DNA of 64,000 nt from Paludibacteraceae bacterium (GTDB taxonomy: Bacteria > Bacteroidota > Bacteroidia > Bacteroidales > Paludibacteraceae). This document shows positions 37,167 to 45,270 of the stretch, piece after piece. The translations under genes and the position numbers were made by a program. Within the stretch, counting starts at the first letter, position 1, and every line of letters starts with the position of its first letter. The stretch spans positions 1-64,000 of the forward strand of contig JAGCLW010000014.1 of assembly GCA_017646805.1 (NCBI GenBank). Direction: 5' to 3'. The notes under the pieces were generated by a model. The model was not told the origin of the DNA and did not search any database. It saw nothing but the letters and a program-made list of their open reading frames with translations.

Positions 37167-38512
37167 TGTCATTTCTCAAAACTTACATACCATTTTATCG
37201 TAGAAATCTTGCGGTAGCATTACCCGTCGTCTTGTCTCAAGTCGGCGGGTCTATTGTTCAATTGACCGACCTTTTTTTCGTCGGACGATTAGGAACAATA
37301 GCCATTGCCGCCACATCGTTTGCCACATCACTATACTACTTGTGTTTTATCGTCATCAACGGACTGATGATGTCCATCACTCCGTTAGCCGGAAATGCGT
37401 ATGTCAATGGCAACAACGGTCGCCTCATCAATTTGTTTCAAAACATATTTGTTTTATGCACCGTTAGCACAATTTTAATCGTTGGTTTTTGTTGTTTTCT
37501 TTCCCAAAACCTTGATTTTTTTGGACAAGAAACTGCCGTTGCCGAATTAGCCCGACCTTATTTTTTAACCTTAGGATTCAGTTTGATTCCGTACGGATTT
37601 TTCTTTTGTTTCAAACAATTTTTTGAAGGTTTGGGAAACACAAAAATCGCAATGATAATCACTCTGATTGGTTGTATTGTAAATATTATTTTTGATTATT
37701 TACTCATTTTCGGGAAATGTGGATTTCCTGAATTAGGCGTATTAGGAGCCGGTATTGCGACATTTATTTCAAGATTGATCATGCCGATTTTGTATCTGAT
37801 TTATATGCGTCTGAAACCTAAATGGTGGTACTTTTTCGAGCATTTTTCAATCTCTCGAATAGAATGGAAAACATTGAAAGATCTCGTCATCATCGGAATT
37901 CCTATTTCATTGCAAATGCTACTCGAAATGGCGGCTTTCACACTTACGGGAATCATGGCCGGCTGGATTAGTTCTACAGCAATGGCGGCACATCAAATCA
38001 CGATGAACATCTCGTCTTTTGCTTTCATGGTTGTTTTAGGCATTTCGGCGGCAACAACAATACGAGTCAGTCATCAATATGGTATAAAAGATTATTGGGC
38101 AACACGAATGGCAGTCAAAGCATCAATTCACTTGATGATGATATGGGAAATCATCACCTGCTCGACAATGATTATTTTCAGAAACGAAATTGCCGGAGCA
38201 TTTTCTACCGATCCTACCGTCATATCAATCGCCTCTATCCTACTGATAATTTGCGGATTATATCAATTTTCGGACGGTTTTCAATGTATCGGAATCGGGA
38301 CTTTGCGAGGTATCGCCGACGTAAAACGCCCTATGATTTACGCCTTTTTCACATATATCGTAGTCACATTGGGCGGTGCGTATTATCTTGCATTCCACAC
38401 GCCGCTTTCCATCTACGGAATTTGGATTGCGTTCATTTTTGGTCTCACATTGGCCGCCATATTGTTTTTCCTTCGATTCAATCGATTGATGAAACAACTG
38501 CACAATTCATAA
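37166..38512 (+). CDS. MATE-family efflux transporter
   Basis: 448 residues and 12 predicted membrane helices. The family start AVALPVVLSQVGGSIVQLTDLFFVGRLGTIAIAATS is clear, and a second half-repeat appears near residue 240 (IGIPISLQMLLEMAAFTLTGIM). MATE proteins export drugs or metabolites using Na+ or H+ gradients; the substrate cannot be read from sequence. Start codon shares a base with the stop of DUF3078. Confidence 0.95.
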   Translation: MSFLKTYIPFYRRNLAVALPVVLSQVGGSIVQLTDLFFVGRLGTIAIAATSFATSLYYLCFIVINGLMMSITPLAGNAYVNGNNGRLINLFQNIFVLCTVSTILIVGFCCFLSQNLDFFGQETAVAELARPYFLTLGFSLIPYGFFFCFKQFFEGLGNTKIAMIITLIGCIVNIIFDYLLIFGKCGFPELGVLGAGIATFISRLIMPILYLIYMRLKPKWWYFFEHFSISRIEWKTLKDLVIIGIPISLQMLLEMAAFTLTGIMAGWISSTAMAAHQITMNISSFAFMVVLGISAATTIRVSHQYGIKDYWATRMAVKASIHLMMIWEIITCSTMIIFRNEIAGAFSTDPTVISIASILLIICGLYQFSDGFQCIGIGTLRGIADVKRPMIYAFFTYIVVTLGGAYYLAFHTPLSIYGIWIAFIFGLTLAAILFFLRFNRLMKQLHNS

Positions 38513-38553
38513 AAATCATCATAAATAGGGATTTTTTTACCAAAACATCTTAT

Positions 38554-38561
38554 TATCTTTG
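38554..38561 (+). promoter_or_regulatory. -7 promoter element for the hemerythrin-LuxR pair
   Basis: TATCTTTG, about 24 bases before the ATG at 38585. Confidence 0.6.
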
Positions 38562-38584
38562 CCAAAGTATAAAGAAAGAAAAAC

Positions 38585-39259
38585 ATGATATTTACACAAG
38601 AAACAAAAATGGTTGAAGTTGCTTTAGCCAACCATCTCAACTTACATATTATTCACCGTTTCGGCATTGCTTTCGGATTTGGAGACAAAACCATTGATGA
38701 AGTTTGTCAAGCATCAAATTTGGACACTCAAATTTTCTTGCTCGTAATCAATTCGTTGAACGACAAATCTGAAACCGAACACATTCAACTGAACAAAAAT
38801 CAGTTGTTGCAACTTTTGACTTTCCTAAAAAATACGCATCAATACTACTACGACTATTATTTGCCCATCATGCGGACAACAATAGAAAATCTGATGCGTG
38901 CCTGCTCTTCGCAAACAACAAAGGCTCTTTATCGATTTTATAACGACTACGAAGCCGAAGTTTTGCACCATTTGGAACACGAAGAAAAACATTTTTTTAC
39001 ATACATTGAGCAATTTTGCACCAATGACGCCTTTGTTGAATCCATGATTATTGACGAAGAAGATCATCATTGTAGCATCGACGAAAAAATATTCGACATC
39101 AAAAATCTTCTCATCAAATACATCAATACTCCGGAAGCCGACATGCTCAAAATCAAACTTTTGGATCAATTATTTCACTTTCAAGAAGACCAAAATCGCC
39201 ACGCAAAAATAGAAGACGTCATCATGTGGTCTTTAAAAAATCAAAACAAAACATTGTGA
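38585..39259 (+). CDS. Hemerythrin-domain protein, RIC/YtfE-like (iron-sulphur repair type)
   Basis: 224 residues. The first 60 or so resemble the RIC (DUF542) N-terminal domain: HRFGIAFGFGDKTIDEVCQASNL, but the usual paired cysteines are replaced by Gly-Phe. A helical hemerythrin bundle follows, with putative di-iron ligands H85, H128/H132 and H136 (HHLEHEEKH), H161/H162 (EEDHHCSIDE) and H206/E210. RIC proteins help repair Fe-S clusters after nitric oxide or oxidative damage. Coupled to a LuxR-type gene by a GTGA overlap. Function here is inferred from the family. Confidence 0.83.
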   Translation: MIFTQETKMVEVALANHLNLHIIHRFGIAFGFGDKTIDEVCQASNLDTQIFLLVINSLNDKSETEHIQLNKNQLLQLLTFLKNTHQYYYDYYLPIMRTTIENLMRACSSQTTKALYRFYNDYEAEVLHHLEHEEKHFFTYIEQFCTNDAFVESMIIDEEDHHCSIDEKIFDIKNLLIKYINTPEADMLKIKLLDQLFHFQEDQNRHAKIEDVIMWSLKNQNKTL

Positions 39260-39840
39260 TCGAAAAAAAAATCATCATCATAGAACCCGGACTCATCGTG
39301 CAAGAAGGATTGCGATCGATTCTTTCTTCTACAAACGGATTTGTTGTCAGACATTGTTTTTCAACAATCGAACAAATGCGGCTTCACCCTTACGCCAACG
39401 ATGCCGACTTATTTATCATAAATCCCACGCTTCTCGACCTGCATCATCACAACTCCGTGAGACAACAATTAGGCATAAAAAACGAAATTCCTATCGTGGC
39501 TCTCATCTATTCGTTTATCGATCACAACATCGTTCAACAATTTGACGCAGAAATAACCATTCACGACTCTGCCGTTCAAATTGCAAACAAACTCGTTGCC
39601 CTAAAACGAGACAACAAAAACGAAAACGAAGAACTTTCCGAACGTGAAAAAGAAATTCTAATCGCCGTTGCCAAAGGCATGAGCAACAAAGAAATTGCCG
39701 ATTCGCATTTTATCTCGATTCACACGGTAATCACGCATAGAAAAAACATCGTGAAAAAAACCGGCATAAAATCCGTTTCGGGACTGACCGCCTACGCTTT
39801 GGTCAACAATCTTATTTCGTTTGAAGAAATCGACAATTAA
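39256..39840 (+). CDS. LuxR/NarL-type regulator with degenerate receiver domain
   Basis: I start it at GTG 39256, whose GTGA overlaps the stop of the hemerythrin gene, rather than at the GTG at 39226. 194 residues. The N-terminal domain is a receiver fold, but the acid-pocket DD is E10-P11 and the phosphoacceptor position is N56 (FIINPTLL) rather than Asp, so phosphorylation in the normal way seems excluded. The C-terminal LuxR helix-turn-helix runs LSEREKEILIAVAKGMSNKEIA to SIHTVITHRKNIVKKTGI (about 130-190). It probably controls its neighbour or a stress regulon; the signal is unknown. Confidence 0.87.
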   Translation: MIEKKIIIIEPGLIVQEGLRSILSSTNGFVVRHCFSTIEQMRLHPYANDADLFIINPTLLDLHHHNSVRQQLGIKNEIPIVALIYSFIDHNIVQQFDAEITIHDSAVQIANKLVALKRDNKNENEELSEREKEILIAVAKGMSNKEIADSHFISIHTVITHRKNIVKKTGIKSVSGLTAYALVNNLISFEEIDN

Positions 39841-39852
39841 GGGAAAAATCAC

Positions 39853-39885
39853 AGAGACTTTTTTTATTAAAAGTCTCTTTTTTTT
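39853..39885 (+). terminator. Terminator after the LuxR-type gene
   Basis: AGAGACTT and AAGTCTCT form an 8-bp stem, extended by T-A pairs, and a T7 run follows. Confidence 0.85.
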
Positions 39886-39897
39886 GTAAAATATTTT

Positions 39898-39905
39898 TAC
39901 CTTTG
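39898..39905 (+). promoter_or_regulatory. -7 promoter element for the structured leader / restriction-modification operon
   Basis: TACCTTTG fits TAnnTTTG. It is the only such element I see between the LuxR terminator and the methyltransferase start. Confidence 0.58.
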
Positions 39906-39911
39906 TCTGCG

Positions 39912-40133
39912 TTGTTGAGCTGCATCAACAGCTATCATATTTTTATTTTTTAACTTGGGCTTAACGCTCTTATTCTTTTTATAGAAAATCGGCAAATTTT
40001 TTTAGAGGGAAGAATAAGATTGCGAGAGGTTCACGTCTGTATAAGACGTGAACCGTTTCGTACTTATTATCCTCAATGGCTTTGCCGAGCCTTCTATAAA
40101 TAATAAGCGACGAAACGGTTTGCGTCTTTTTTT
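39912..40133 (+). ncRNA. Structured leader or small RNA with mutually exclusive hairpins upstream of the type III RM genes
   Basis: No protein gene lies between 39841 and 40185; this stretch holds nested inverted repeats instead. First GTTGTTGA/TCAACAGC (39910-39931), then TCTTATTCTT/AAGAATAAGA (39968-39977 with 40010-40019), then a perfect 10-bp hairpin GGTTCACGTC/GACGTGAACC (40028-40037 with 40045-40054). The right arm of that hairpin continues as CGTTTCGTACTTATTAT (to 40070) and can instead pair with 40100-40126, which ends GGTTTGCGTC and is followed by T7. So one segment has two partners, and the second pairing is terminator-like. Either an attenuator for the following operon or a free small RNA (6S or Bacteroidales-1 type are the classes to test). 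Confidence 0.6.
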
Positions 40134-40185
40134 GTTTATTTTTAGAAAAAAGTGTTTGCCCATTCAAAAAACAAATTATTGACAA

Positions 40186-41814
40186 ATGGAACAAACAAAA
40201 CAATCACTTATCAACGAACTTAAACAACGTGTTTCGGACAGAATCTTGGAGCAGACCAACGCAGACTTGCTCATCAAGCTGATAAACAACGCCGATTCGC
40301 TCGACGAGGCGATAAATATTGCGGCTCTCGGCACAACCTACAAACGTACTGGCTTACACTTCGACAAACGTCTGGAGAAGATGAGCAACACCATCAAATA
40401 TTTCAAAAAAAACGAAACGCTCTCTTTCCACACCGACGACAACAAACCCACTCACAAACTTATCATAGGCGACAATTACGAAGCGTTGCAAAACCTTCTG
40501 ATACAATACCGTGGCAAGGTCAATGTGATTTACATAGATCCACCATACGGGAAAGACTCCATGGGCGAATTTGCCGCAACCAACTACAACAACGCCATCA
40601 CACGAGACAACCTCCTCTCTATGCTCTACCCACGTCTGCAACTCGCAAAGCAACTTTTGAGCGATGACGGGGTGATTTTTTGTTCGATAGACGATAAGAA
40701 TCAGGCGTATGTGAAGTGTTTGATGGATGAGGTGATTGGGGAAGGTAATTTTATTGCTTGTGCACCACGAAAAACAGGTGCTGGTGATGCTGCAACAAGA
40801 TCTTCTTCCGAACTCAGAAAACCTTTTGATTACTTGCTCATTTATAAAAGAGGAAATGACACAGAACTGCAAAAGAAAATTGTAGGAGAAAAAGAATATA
40901 AATATTGTGACAAGTTGGGTAATTATAAATTGGATAAGTTTCAAGCAAGTGGTTCTGACGCGACAAGAAAAGCACGTCCTAATTTATATTATCCAATTTA
41001 TGTAACTAAAAACAGCTTGTTATCATTAAAAAAGACAGAGGATTGTATAAAAACAATATTACCACAAAAAATTAATGGCGAGGATGGTCGTTGGATGTGG
41101 AAACCAGAAAAGTTCGAAAAAGACAAAGATGATTATCTTTTTTGCGATGGAACATGCATTTTTCGTAAGACATATTATGATGAAGATGAGGACCAAAATA
41201 TATATCAAGTAGAAAAAGCTTGGATTGATGGAGGCGAATTCCGAAATGCGAAAGGAACTTCTGATTTGAGTGAAATAATAAGTAAAAACATATTCAAAAA
41301 TCCAAAGCCAATAGCTTTAGTTGAGTGGTGTATAAATCTTGTACCTAAAAAGGATAATCAAATAATCCTCGATTTCTTTGGTGGTAGTGGTACAACTGGG
41401 CATGCTGTTCTTGACCTAAATCGTTCAGAGAAAAAAGAGGGAAATTTACTCGAAGATAGCCAAGAAGAAGGCAACCGCACCTTTATCCTTTGTCAGCTAA
41501 ACGAAAAGACAGAGACCACACCCAACGGCATCGCCTACGATGTGACTTCAAAGCGTCTTAAGCGCATCATGACCGGCGAATGCTACGACGGCTCAAAAGA
41601 CTTTAAGTGGCTCGAAAAGAATGAGCCTTACGGCGGCAACCTTGATGTCTATGAGATTGACAGCGTGAGCAACTTTGAATGGACAGAGGGCAAAACACCT
41701 TTCGACGTGATAGATGAAACGCTCTACGGCAAAGAGAAATTTGCGTCCGTGAGAGAGAAGATTGAGTGGGTTTGCGGCAATTTCGACAAAACGCAAAAGT
41801 ATCTGAAAAGCTAA
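40186..41814 (+). CDS. Type III restriction-modification DNA methyltransferase (Mod)
   Basis: 542 residues, beta-class adenine-N6 methyltransferase order: the catalytic DPPY at 118-121 (YIDPPYGKDS) comes first, then a variable target-recognition region (about 190-390), then the SAM-binding motif DFFGGSGTTGHAV (396-408). It methylates one strand of the recognition site and sets specificity for the Res subunit encoded 17 bases downstream. Composition is patchy: rows at the two ends are above 50% G+C while the central recognition region drops near 20%. This fits exchange of the recognition domain, well known for Mod alleles. No Shine-Dalgarno is seen. Confidence 0.93.
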   Translation: MEQTKQSLINELKQRVSDRILEQTNADLLIKLINNADSLDEAINIAALGTTYKRTGLHFDKRLEKMSNTIKYFKKNETLSFHTDDNKPTHKLIIGDNYEALQNLLIQYRGKVNVIYIDPPYGKDSMGEFAATNYNNAITRDNLLSMLYPRLQLAKQLLSDDGVIFCSIDDKNQAYVKCLMDEVIGEGNFIACAPRKTGAGDAATRSSSELRKPFDYLLIYKRGNDTELQKKIVGEKEYKYCDKLGNYKLDKFQASGSDATRKARPNLYYPIYVTKNSLLSLKKTEDCIKTILPQKINGEDGRWMWKPEKFEKDKDDYLFCDGTCIFRKTYYDEDEDQNIYQVEKAWIDGGEFRNAKGTSDLSEIISKNIFKNPKPIALVEWCINLVPKKDNQIILDFFGGSGTTGHAVLDLNRSEKKEGNLLEDSQEEGNRTFILCQLNEKTETTPNGIAYDVTSKRLKRIMTGECYDGSKDFKWLEKNEPYGGNLDVYEIDSVSNFEWTEGKTPFDVIDETLYGKEKFASVREKIEWVCGNFDKTQKYLKS

Positions 41815-41816
41815 AC

Positions 41817-41825
41817 GAGGAGGAG
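41817..41825 (+). promoter_or_regulatory. Purine-rich Shine-Dalgarno before res
   Basis: GAGGAGGAG ends 6 bases before the ATG at 41832. A match this strong is unusual in this window. Confidence 0.6.
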
Positions 41826-41831
41826 TAAGTT

Positions 41832-43733
41832 ATGTTACAAGAGGCTAAAGATTTACAAAACCGTGCGGTGACGCAATTGGTTAGCGCGCTTTCGCAAGGA
41901 AAGAAAGAGTACACCTTCCGCGCCCCAACCGGCAGCGGAAAGACCTACATGATGGCAGACTTCATGAATCGCATACTTGCTTTGCAAAGCAATGTGGTGT
42001 TTTTGGTGTCGTCGCTCTCCAAAAGCGAGCTGGCGGAGCAGAACTACAACTCCTTTTGCGCATTGAGCCAGAACGGAACATTCCCCCACTTGAATCCCTA
42101 TCTGATAAGTTCGGAGACAAGCGGAGAGGGCGCGTTGCATATCCCTACAGACTACAACGTCTATGTCTTGCCGCGAGACCTTTACAAGGAGAAGAGCCGA
42201 CTTAAAGAGGAAGGAACGTTTCTGAACTTTCTGCAAACAATAAAACAAGCAAGTAAATCAATTTATGTTATCAAAGATGAATGCCACATAGCGACAAAAA
42301 ATTTAAACGAACTAAATAAATATTTTTCCGTAATTATCAATTTTTCGGCAACGCCAAAATTATCACAAGGACAATTACCGGACGTAGAAATATCAAACAA
42401 TGATGCAGTAAAAGCAAAATTGATCAAAACAATCGAACATTCGGACAATGTAGAAAGTTTGGATTCAATAGAAAAGAAAAACAAAAATTTAGATGCGGCA
42501 CTTGATAAGTTTGAAGAAATAAAACAACATTACAACAACAAATTAGCGGTAAATCCGTGTTTTATCATTCAAATATCAAACAAAGACCAAGCAGAAGAAG
42601 AGTTGCAAAATGTGATTTTCCCTACCCTCAACAATATCAAACACCAAGATTTGAAGTGGGTTTACATTACGGGCGATAAGACGGGCAAAGGTTGCAAAAC
42701 CAATGACTCAGGACTAAATAAGTTGCCAGTATCAAAATGGAAAGAGTATATGAAGCCCAAAGAGTCGAGCATCTCTGTGATTATTTTCAAGATGGTGATT
42801 TCTGAAGGGTGGGATATACCTCGTGCTTGTATGCTTTATCAGGTGCGAGACACGAGAAGCAAGCAACTTGACGAACAAGTGATGGGACGTGTGCGTCGTA
42901 ATCCTCGATTGTTGGATTTTGATAAGCTTCCTAAAGATGCACAATATTTAGCTTGTACGGCGTGGGTTTGGGGAATCATGCCACAAGATATAGAATTGCC
43001 CAAACAAGTTCATTTGGTTCGTAATAGCGGAATAGAAGAAACGTTGAAAATATCTCCAACGAAATTAAAAAAAATTGCATCGTCAAGAACTTTTAATGTG
43101 GCAAAATTCATAAAAAAACAACGAGATAACCGATTGACACACAAAAGTATTTTTGAAATGCACCGCCAATTATCGACTTGCAACAACGAAATTCAAGAAT
43201 TGTGTTATTCGTATGCAAAAACCTTTGACAAATGGCGAAAATTCATCGAAAACATAGACAAAATAAAACAAAAATACAATTCGTATATCTGTGATTATCA
43301 AAAAAGTATGATTGTAGAAAATGCCGTCAGTTTTCCATTGGTGAGTTATTACAACAACAACGAAAAAACGCTCACCATCGACGATTGGATTTGGTGTCGT
43401 AAAGATGGCGATGAATTTTCGTTTGATAGTGATGCAGAAAAAAAATGGGCAGAATTACTAAAAGACATTCGTCAACAAGCAATCGGACAAACCAATTTGT
43501 TGGCGAACAATAAATTTCTTTGGGGCAAAAATTTTCCAATGAATTCTGAAATCAAATTTGAATATTTTTTAGATGGCATTCATTCTTCCTATCCCGACTT
43601 TATCATGAAAGATAAACGAGGAAAAATTCACATTTTTGAGGTAAAGAGCGTCAATCAATCAGCAAATATGACCATCAATACTGAAGAATATGAAAAAAAA
43701 GTATATGCATTAAAATCATGTTATACAGAATGA
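41832..43733 (+). CDS. Type III restriction enzyme helicase-nuclease (Res), cut short by an in-frame TGA
   Basis: 633 residues before the TGA. Superfamily 2 motor: Walker A APTGSGKT at 31-38, DECH at 149-152, INFSATP near 172, the motif V region ISEGWDIPRACMLYQVRD and motif VI QVMGRVRRN. The C-terminal PD-(D/E)xK nuclease is visible as D589 and E603-x-K605 (YPDFIMKD ... FEVKS). It works with Mod as an ATP-dependent endonuclease. After the TGA the same frame stays open for 41 codons to TAA at 43857, and that extension looks like a natural Res tail. Motor and nuclease residues are all kept, so the short form could still be active. Composition alternates along the gene as in mod. Confidence 0.9.
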   Translation: MLQEAKDLQNRAVTQLVSALSQGKKEYTFRAPTGSGKTYMMADFMNRILALQSNVVFLVSSLSKSELAEQNYNSFCALSQNGTFPHLNPYLISSETSGEGALHIPTDYNVYVLPRDLYKEKSRLKEEGTFLNFLQTIKQASKSIYVIKDECHIATKNLNELNKYFSVIINFSATPKLSQGQLPDVEISNNDAVKAKLIKTIEHSDNVESLDSIEKKNKNLDAALDKFEEIKQHYNNKLAVNPCFIIQISNKDQAEEELQNVIFPTLNNIKHQDLKWVYITGDKTGKGCKTNDSGLNKLPVSKWKEYMKPKESSISVIIFKMVISEGWDIPRACMLYQVRDTRSKQLDEQVMGRVRRNPRLLDFDKLPKDAQYLACTAWVWGIMPQDIELPKQVHLVRNSGIEETLKISPTKLKKIASSRTFNVAKFIKKQRDNRLTHKSIFEMHRQLSTCNNEIQELCYSYAKTFDKWRKFIENIDKIKQKYNSYICDYQKSMIVENAVSFPLVSYYNNNEKTLTIDDWIWCRKDGDEFSFDSDAEKKWAELLKDIRQQAIGQTNLLANNKFLWGKNFPMNSEIKFEYFLDGIHSSYPDFIMKDKRGKIHIFEVKSVNQSANMTINTEEYEKKVYALKSCYTE

Positions 43734-43859
43734 TCAAAAAAGACGAAACATATTTTTTATCTTCCAATTTTAGCCGGGAATACATGGCAAATCACAAAAT
43801 ATGAAAACGGCGAAGAAAGTTTGTTGGATAAGCAAAGTTTCAAACAAAGTTTTTCTTAA
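43734..43859 (+). other. In-frame continuation of res after the TGA
   Basis: 41 codons plus TAA in the same frame as res. The predicted tail has HIFYLPILAGNTWQ followed by a KYENGEESLLDKQSF segment, the kind of end seen in other type III Res subunits. It suggests a recent nonsense mutation or a sequencing error at 43731-43733, or read-through. Confidence 0.7.
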
Positions 43860-43873
43860 ATCAGAAACAAAGA

Positions 43874-43898
43874 AAGGATAGTTCGCTATCCTTTTTTT
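43874..43898 (+). terminator. Terminator of the RM operon
   Basis: AAGGATAG-TTCG-CTATCCTT with a UUCG tetraloop and a T7 run. It lies after the TAA at 43857, which supports the view that the original res ended there. Confidence 0.9.
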
Positions 43899-43925
43899 AT
43901 TGACTTATTTTTTCAAAAAAAATCG

Positions 43926-43933
43926 TATCTTTG
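43926..43933 (+). promoter_or_regulatory. -7 promoter element for tsaB-DUF4290-murA
   Basis: TATCTTTG, about 31 bases before the tsaB ATG. Confidence 0.6.
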
Positions 43934-43964
43934 TCTGTGTTTAAACCAAACAAAAATTGACAAA

Positions 43965-44663
43965 ATGATACTCTGCATAGAAACAAGTTCTAAAGTCTGT
44001 TCGGTTTCGATATGCAACGACAACGAAATCTTGTTCAACAAAGAAAATCATGACGGACTAAAACATGCCGAACAACTACCCTTGTTCGTGCAAGAAGCAC
44101 TCCAATTTTGCAGACAACAAAAAATAAATCTACAAGCAATAGCCGTAAGTTCAGGACCGGGATCTTACACCGGATTACGCATCGGTGTTAGCACGGCAAA
44201 AGGACTATGTTTCGGACTCAATCTTCCTCTCATAGCAATCGGAACATTACGCATTATGGCAGACTCTGTCCAACAATTCGTCGCACAACAATCAAACGCA
44301 AACAACACGCTCCTTTGCCCAATGCTCGACGCACGACGAATGGAAGTATACACCGCTTTGATTGACACAAAAAACAATATCATCGAACCGGAACATGCAA
44401 AAATCATAGACGAAAACAGTTTTTCTCATCAATTGAGCAATCAAACAATTTATTTCTTTGGCGACGGAATGGACAAATGTAAACCATTGCTTTCAACCTC
44501 AATCAATGCACAATTTGTCGAAAACATATTCCCTTTAGCCAAAAACATGGGATCGCTGGCAAAACAAGCCTACGACAATCAACAATTTGAAAACGTTGCT
44601 TATTACGAACCTTTTTACCTAAAAGACTTCATTGCAACAACCCCTAAAAAACAATGTTTCTAA
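43965..44663 (+). CDS. tsaB: tRNA threonylcarbamoyladenosine (t6A) synthesis protein TsaB
   Basis: 232 residues with the ASKHA-type opening MILCIETSSKVCSVSICND, then KHAEQLPLFVQEAL and AVSSGPGSYTGLRIGVSTAKGLCFGL, diagnostic for TsaB/YeaZ. It works with TsaD and TsaE in making t6A37 on ANN-decoding tRNAs. It has no catalytic metal site itself. First gene of the tsaB-DUF4290-murA unit. Confidence 0.95.
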   Translation: MILCIETSSKVCSVSICNDNEILFNKENHDGLKHAEQLPLFVQEALQFCRQQKINLQAIAVSSGPGSYTGLRIGVSTAKGLCFGLNLPLIAIGTLRIMADSVQQFVAQQSNANNTLLCPMLDARRMEVYTALIDTKNNIIEPEHAKIIDENSFSHQLSNQTIYFFGDGMDKCKPLLSTSINAQFVENIFPLAKNMGSLAKQAYDNQQFENVAYYEPFYLKDFIATTPKKQCF

Positions 44664-44675
44664 AAAAATTTCTCA

Positions 44676-45245
44676 ATGAATTATCAAAAACGAACCGAAC
44701 TTATCTTACCTGAATATGGTCGAAACATACAAAAAATGGTCGATCATGCACTGACTCTCACCGACAAAACCGAACGTACTCGTTGCATCAATACAATCAT
44801 CGACACGATGGGCAACTTGTTTCCATACCTTCGTGACACACCCGACTTTCGTCACAAACTCTGGGATCATTTAGCCATCATGGCCAACTATCAATTAGAC
44901 ATCGAAAGTCCGTATCCATTGACTACTTTGGCAGAAAAACGAAACGAAAAACCCAACCAAATAAAATACAAAAACTCCGGTATAAAAATCCGTCATTATG
45001 GTAGAAACACCGAAGAAATGATTAACGTTGCGTTGAAAATCGAAAATAAAGAAGAACAACGAAAATTTTTGCAAACATTGGCAAATTACATGAAAAAAAG
45101 TTATTTGCAATGGAACAAAGAACTTGTCAACGACGAACAAATCATCAATGATATAGAAAAATTGAGCGACGGAAAAATCAACATCACCACTCAAGATATA
45201 AAAATCCGACACAGTCGAGATTTTTTACAAAAAAAGAAAAAATAA
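44676..45245 (+). CDS. DUF4290 protein
   Basis: 189 residues, all helical and highly charged. The repeated EYGRNIQKMVDHALTLTDKTER and HYGRNTEEMINVALKIENKEE halves are the DUF4290 hallmark. No signal peptide. Always near murA in Bacteroidota as far as I recall, but the function is unknown. It ends 25 bases before murA. Confidence 0.88.
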   Translation: MNYQKRTELILPEYGRNIQKMVDHALTLTDKTERTRCINTIIDTMGNLFPYLRDTPDFRHKLWDHLAIMANYQLDIESPYPLTTLAEKRNEKPNQIKYKNSGIKIRHYGRNTEEMINVALKIENKEEQRKFLQTLANYMKKSYLQWNKELVNDEQIINDIEKLSDGKINITTQDIKIRHSRDFLQKKKK

Positions 45246-45270
45246 TGTCTCACCATAAAAACAAAATCAC

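Noticed and set aside
39898-40133. The structured leader as tmRNA, RNase P RNA or an insertion-sequence end
   Set aside because: There is no tRNA-like end or tag frame, none of the RNase P core could be recognised, and no transposase gene or target duplication is visible.
40354-40944. A 196-codon frame on the minus strand across the methyltransferase gene
   Set aside because: It is antisense to a clear Mod with its catalytic motifs, has no promoter and no family features.
43731-43733. TGA read as an amino acid (altered genetic code or selenocysteine)
   Set aside because: TGA is a normal stop elsewhere, for example in the coupled GTGA at 39256 and ATGA at 58467. I see no selenocysteine-insertion hairpin after it, and the position is not catalytic.
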